From the NCBI GenBank assembly GCA_036897625.1, contig JAYMTA010000072.1:1-45815 (forward strand): a stretch of 45,815 nt of DNA, in the 5' to 3' direction. The stretch comes from Pelargonium cotyledonis. Lineage: Eukaryota > Streptophyta > Magnoliopsida > Geraniales > Geraniaceae. Positions 45,682 through 45,815 of the stretch are shown here, piece by piece. The first letter of the stretch is position 1; each line of letters begins with the position of its first letter. A program made the translations under genes and the position numbers. The notes under the pieces are model-generated. The model ran no database searches. It saw only the letters and a program-made list of their open reading frames with translations, and was not told the DNA's origin.

Positions 45682-45815
45682 CTATCAACAACTAGTTGTC
45701 CTTAGCAGAAGTAAAGAGACCATATCCCAATGGGAAGAGAGGGTCATAATGTGGATCCCCTGCATTCATGGGAATCTAATCAACAGTTCGGAACCAAGTC
45801 CGCGAAAGCTTGCCT
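45682..45815. other. Sequence after the Gly-rich frame, no gene seen
   Basis: The last 134 bases show no open frame or RNA motif I recognise. They could be intron or 3' sequence of the preceding gene. The window ends inside this stretch. Confidence 0.4.

Noticed and set aside
1..45815. CRISPR array, operon or phage-like gene cluster
   Set aside because: No regularly spaced exact repeats and no run of co-oriented genes are present.

Overview
The window looks like plant DNA in two very unequal parts. Positions 1 to about 44,590 are AT-rich (roughly one-third G+C in the lines I counted) and hold no convincing protein gene. No open frame exceeds about 100 codons, and none resembles a known protein. 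The only recognisable genes there are about 18 eroded tRNA relics on both strands. From 44,591 to 45,815 the sequence looks like ordinary dicot nuclear DNA: a Tourist-like MITE with a TAA target duplication, a 5' region with three telo-boxes, and a short Gly-rich reading frame that starts at an ATG in a good plant context.

The tRNA relics are organelle-type. Compared with plant organellar tRNAs as I remember them, the clearest are plastid-like trnD-GUC (21887-21960), trnN (9908-9979, anticodon now ATT) and trnM-CAU (30255-30327), and mitochondrial-like trnQ (36321-36392, with a 3' half at 12728-12763), trnF (35444-35516) and trnI (30794-30856). Weaker ones resemble trnfM, trnL-CAA, trnS, trnK, trnG, trnP and trnC. 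Nearly all have lost acceptor or T-stem pairing, so they read as pseudogenes. A mix of native mitochondrial and plastid-derived tRNAs is normal for a flowering-plant mitochondrial genome. I therefore infer an old nuclear copy of mitochondrial DNA (NUMT), or a strongly AT-shifted mitochondrial-like molecule. Two things do not fit a simple NUMT: about one relic per 2.5 kb is dense, and I recognise no rRNA, cox, nad, atp or ribosomal-protein remnant.

The AT-rich part also carries short motifs that its composition does not explain. Eight-base semi-palindromic cores RGGRNTCC occur at least 24 times on the plus strand (about 3 expected). The 9-mer CTAATAAAG occurs 7 times (fewer than 1 expected). 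There are several G/C homopolymers of 7 to 10 bases. I see no extended homology around these motifs. Counts were made by eye, and reference tRNAs are recalled rather than searched.

There is no operon, CRISPR array, autonomous transposon or recognisable multi-gene system. The unusual object is the 44-kb gene desert itself: tRNA relics, scattered GC cores, and an abrupt junction to ordinary nuclear sequence near 44.4-44.9 kb.
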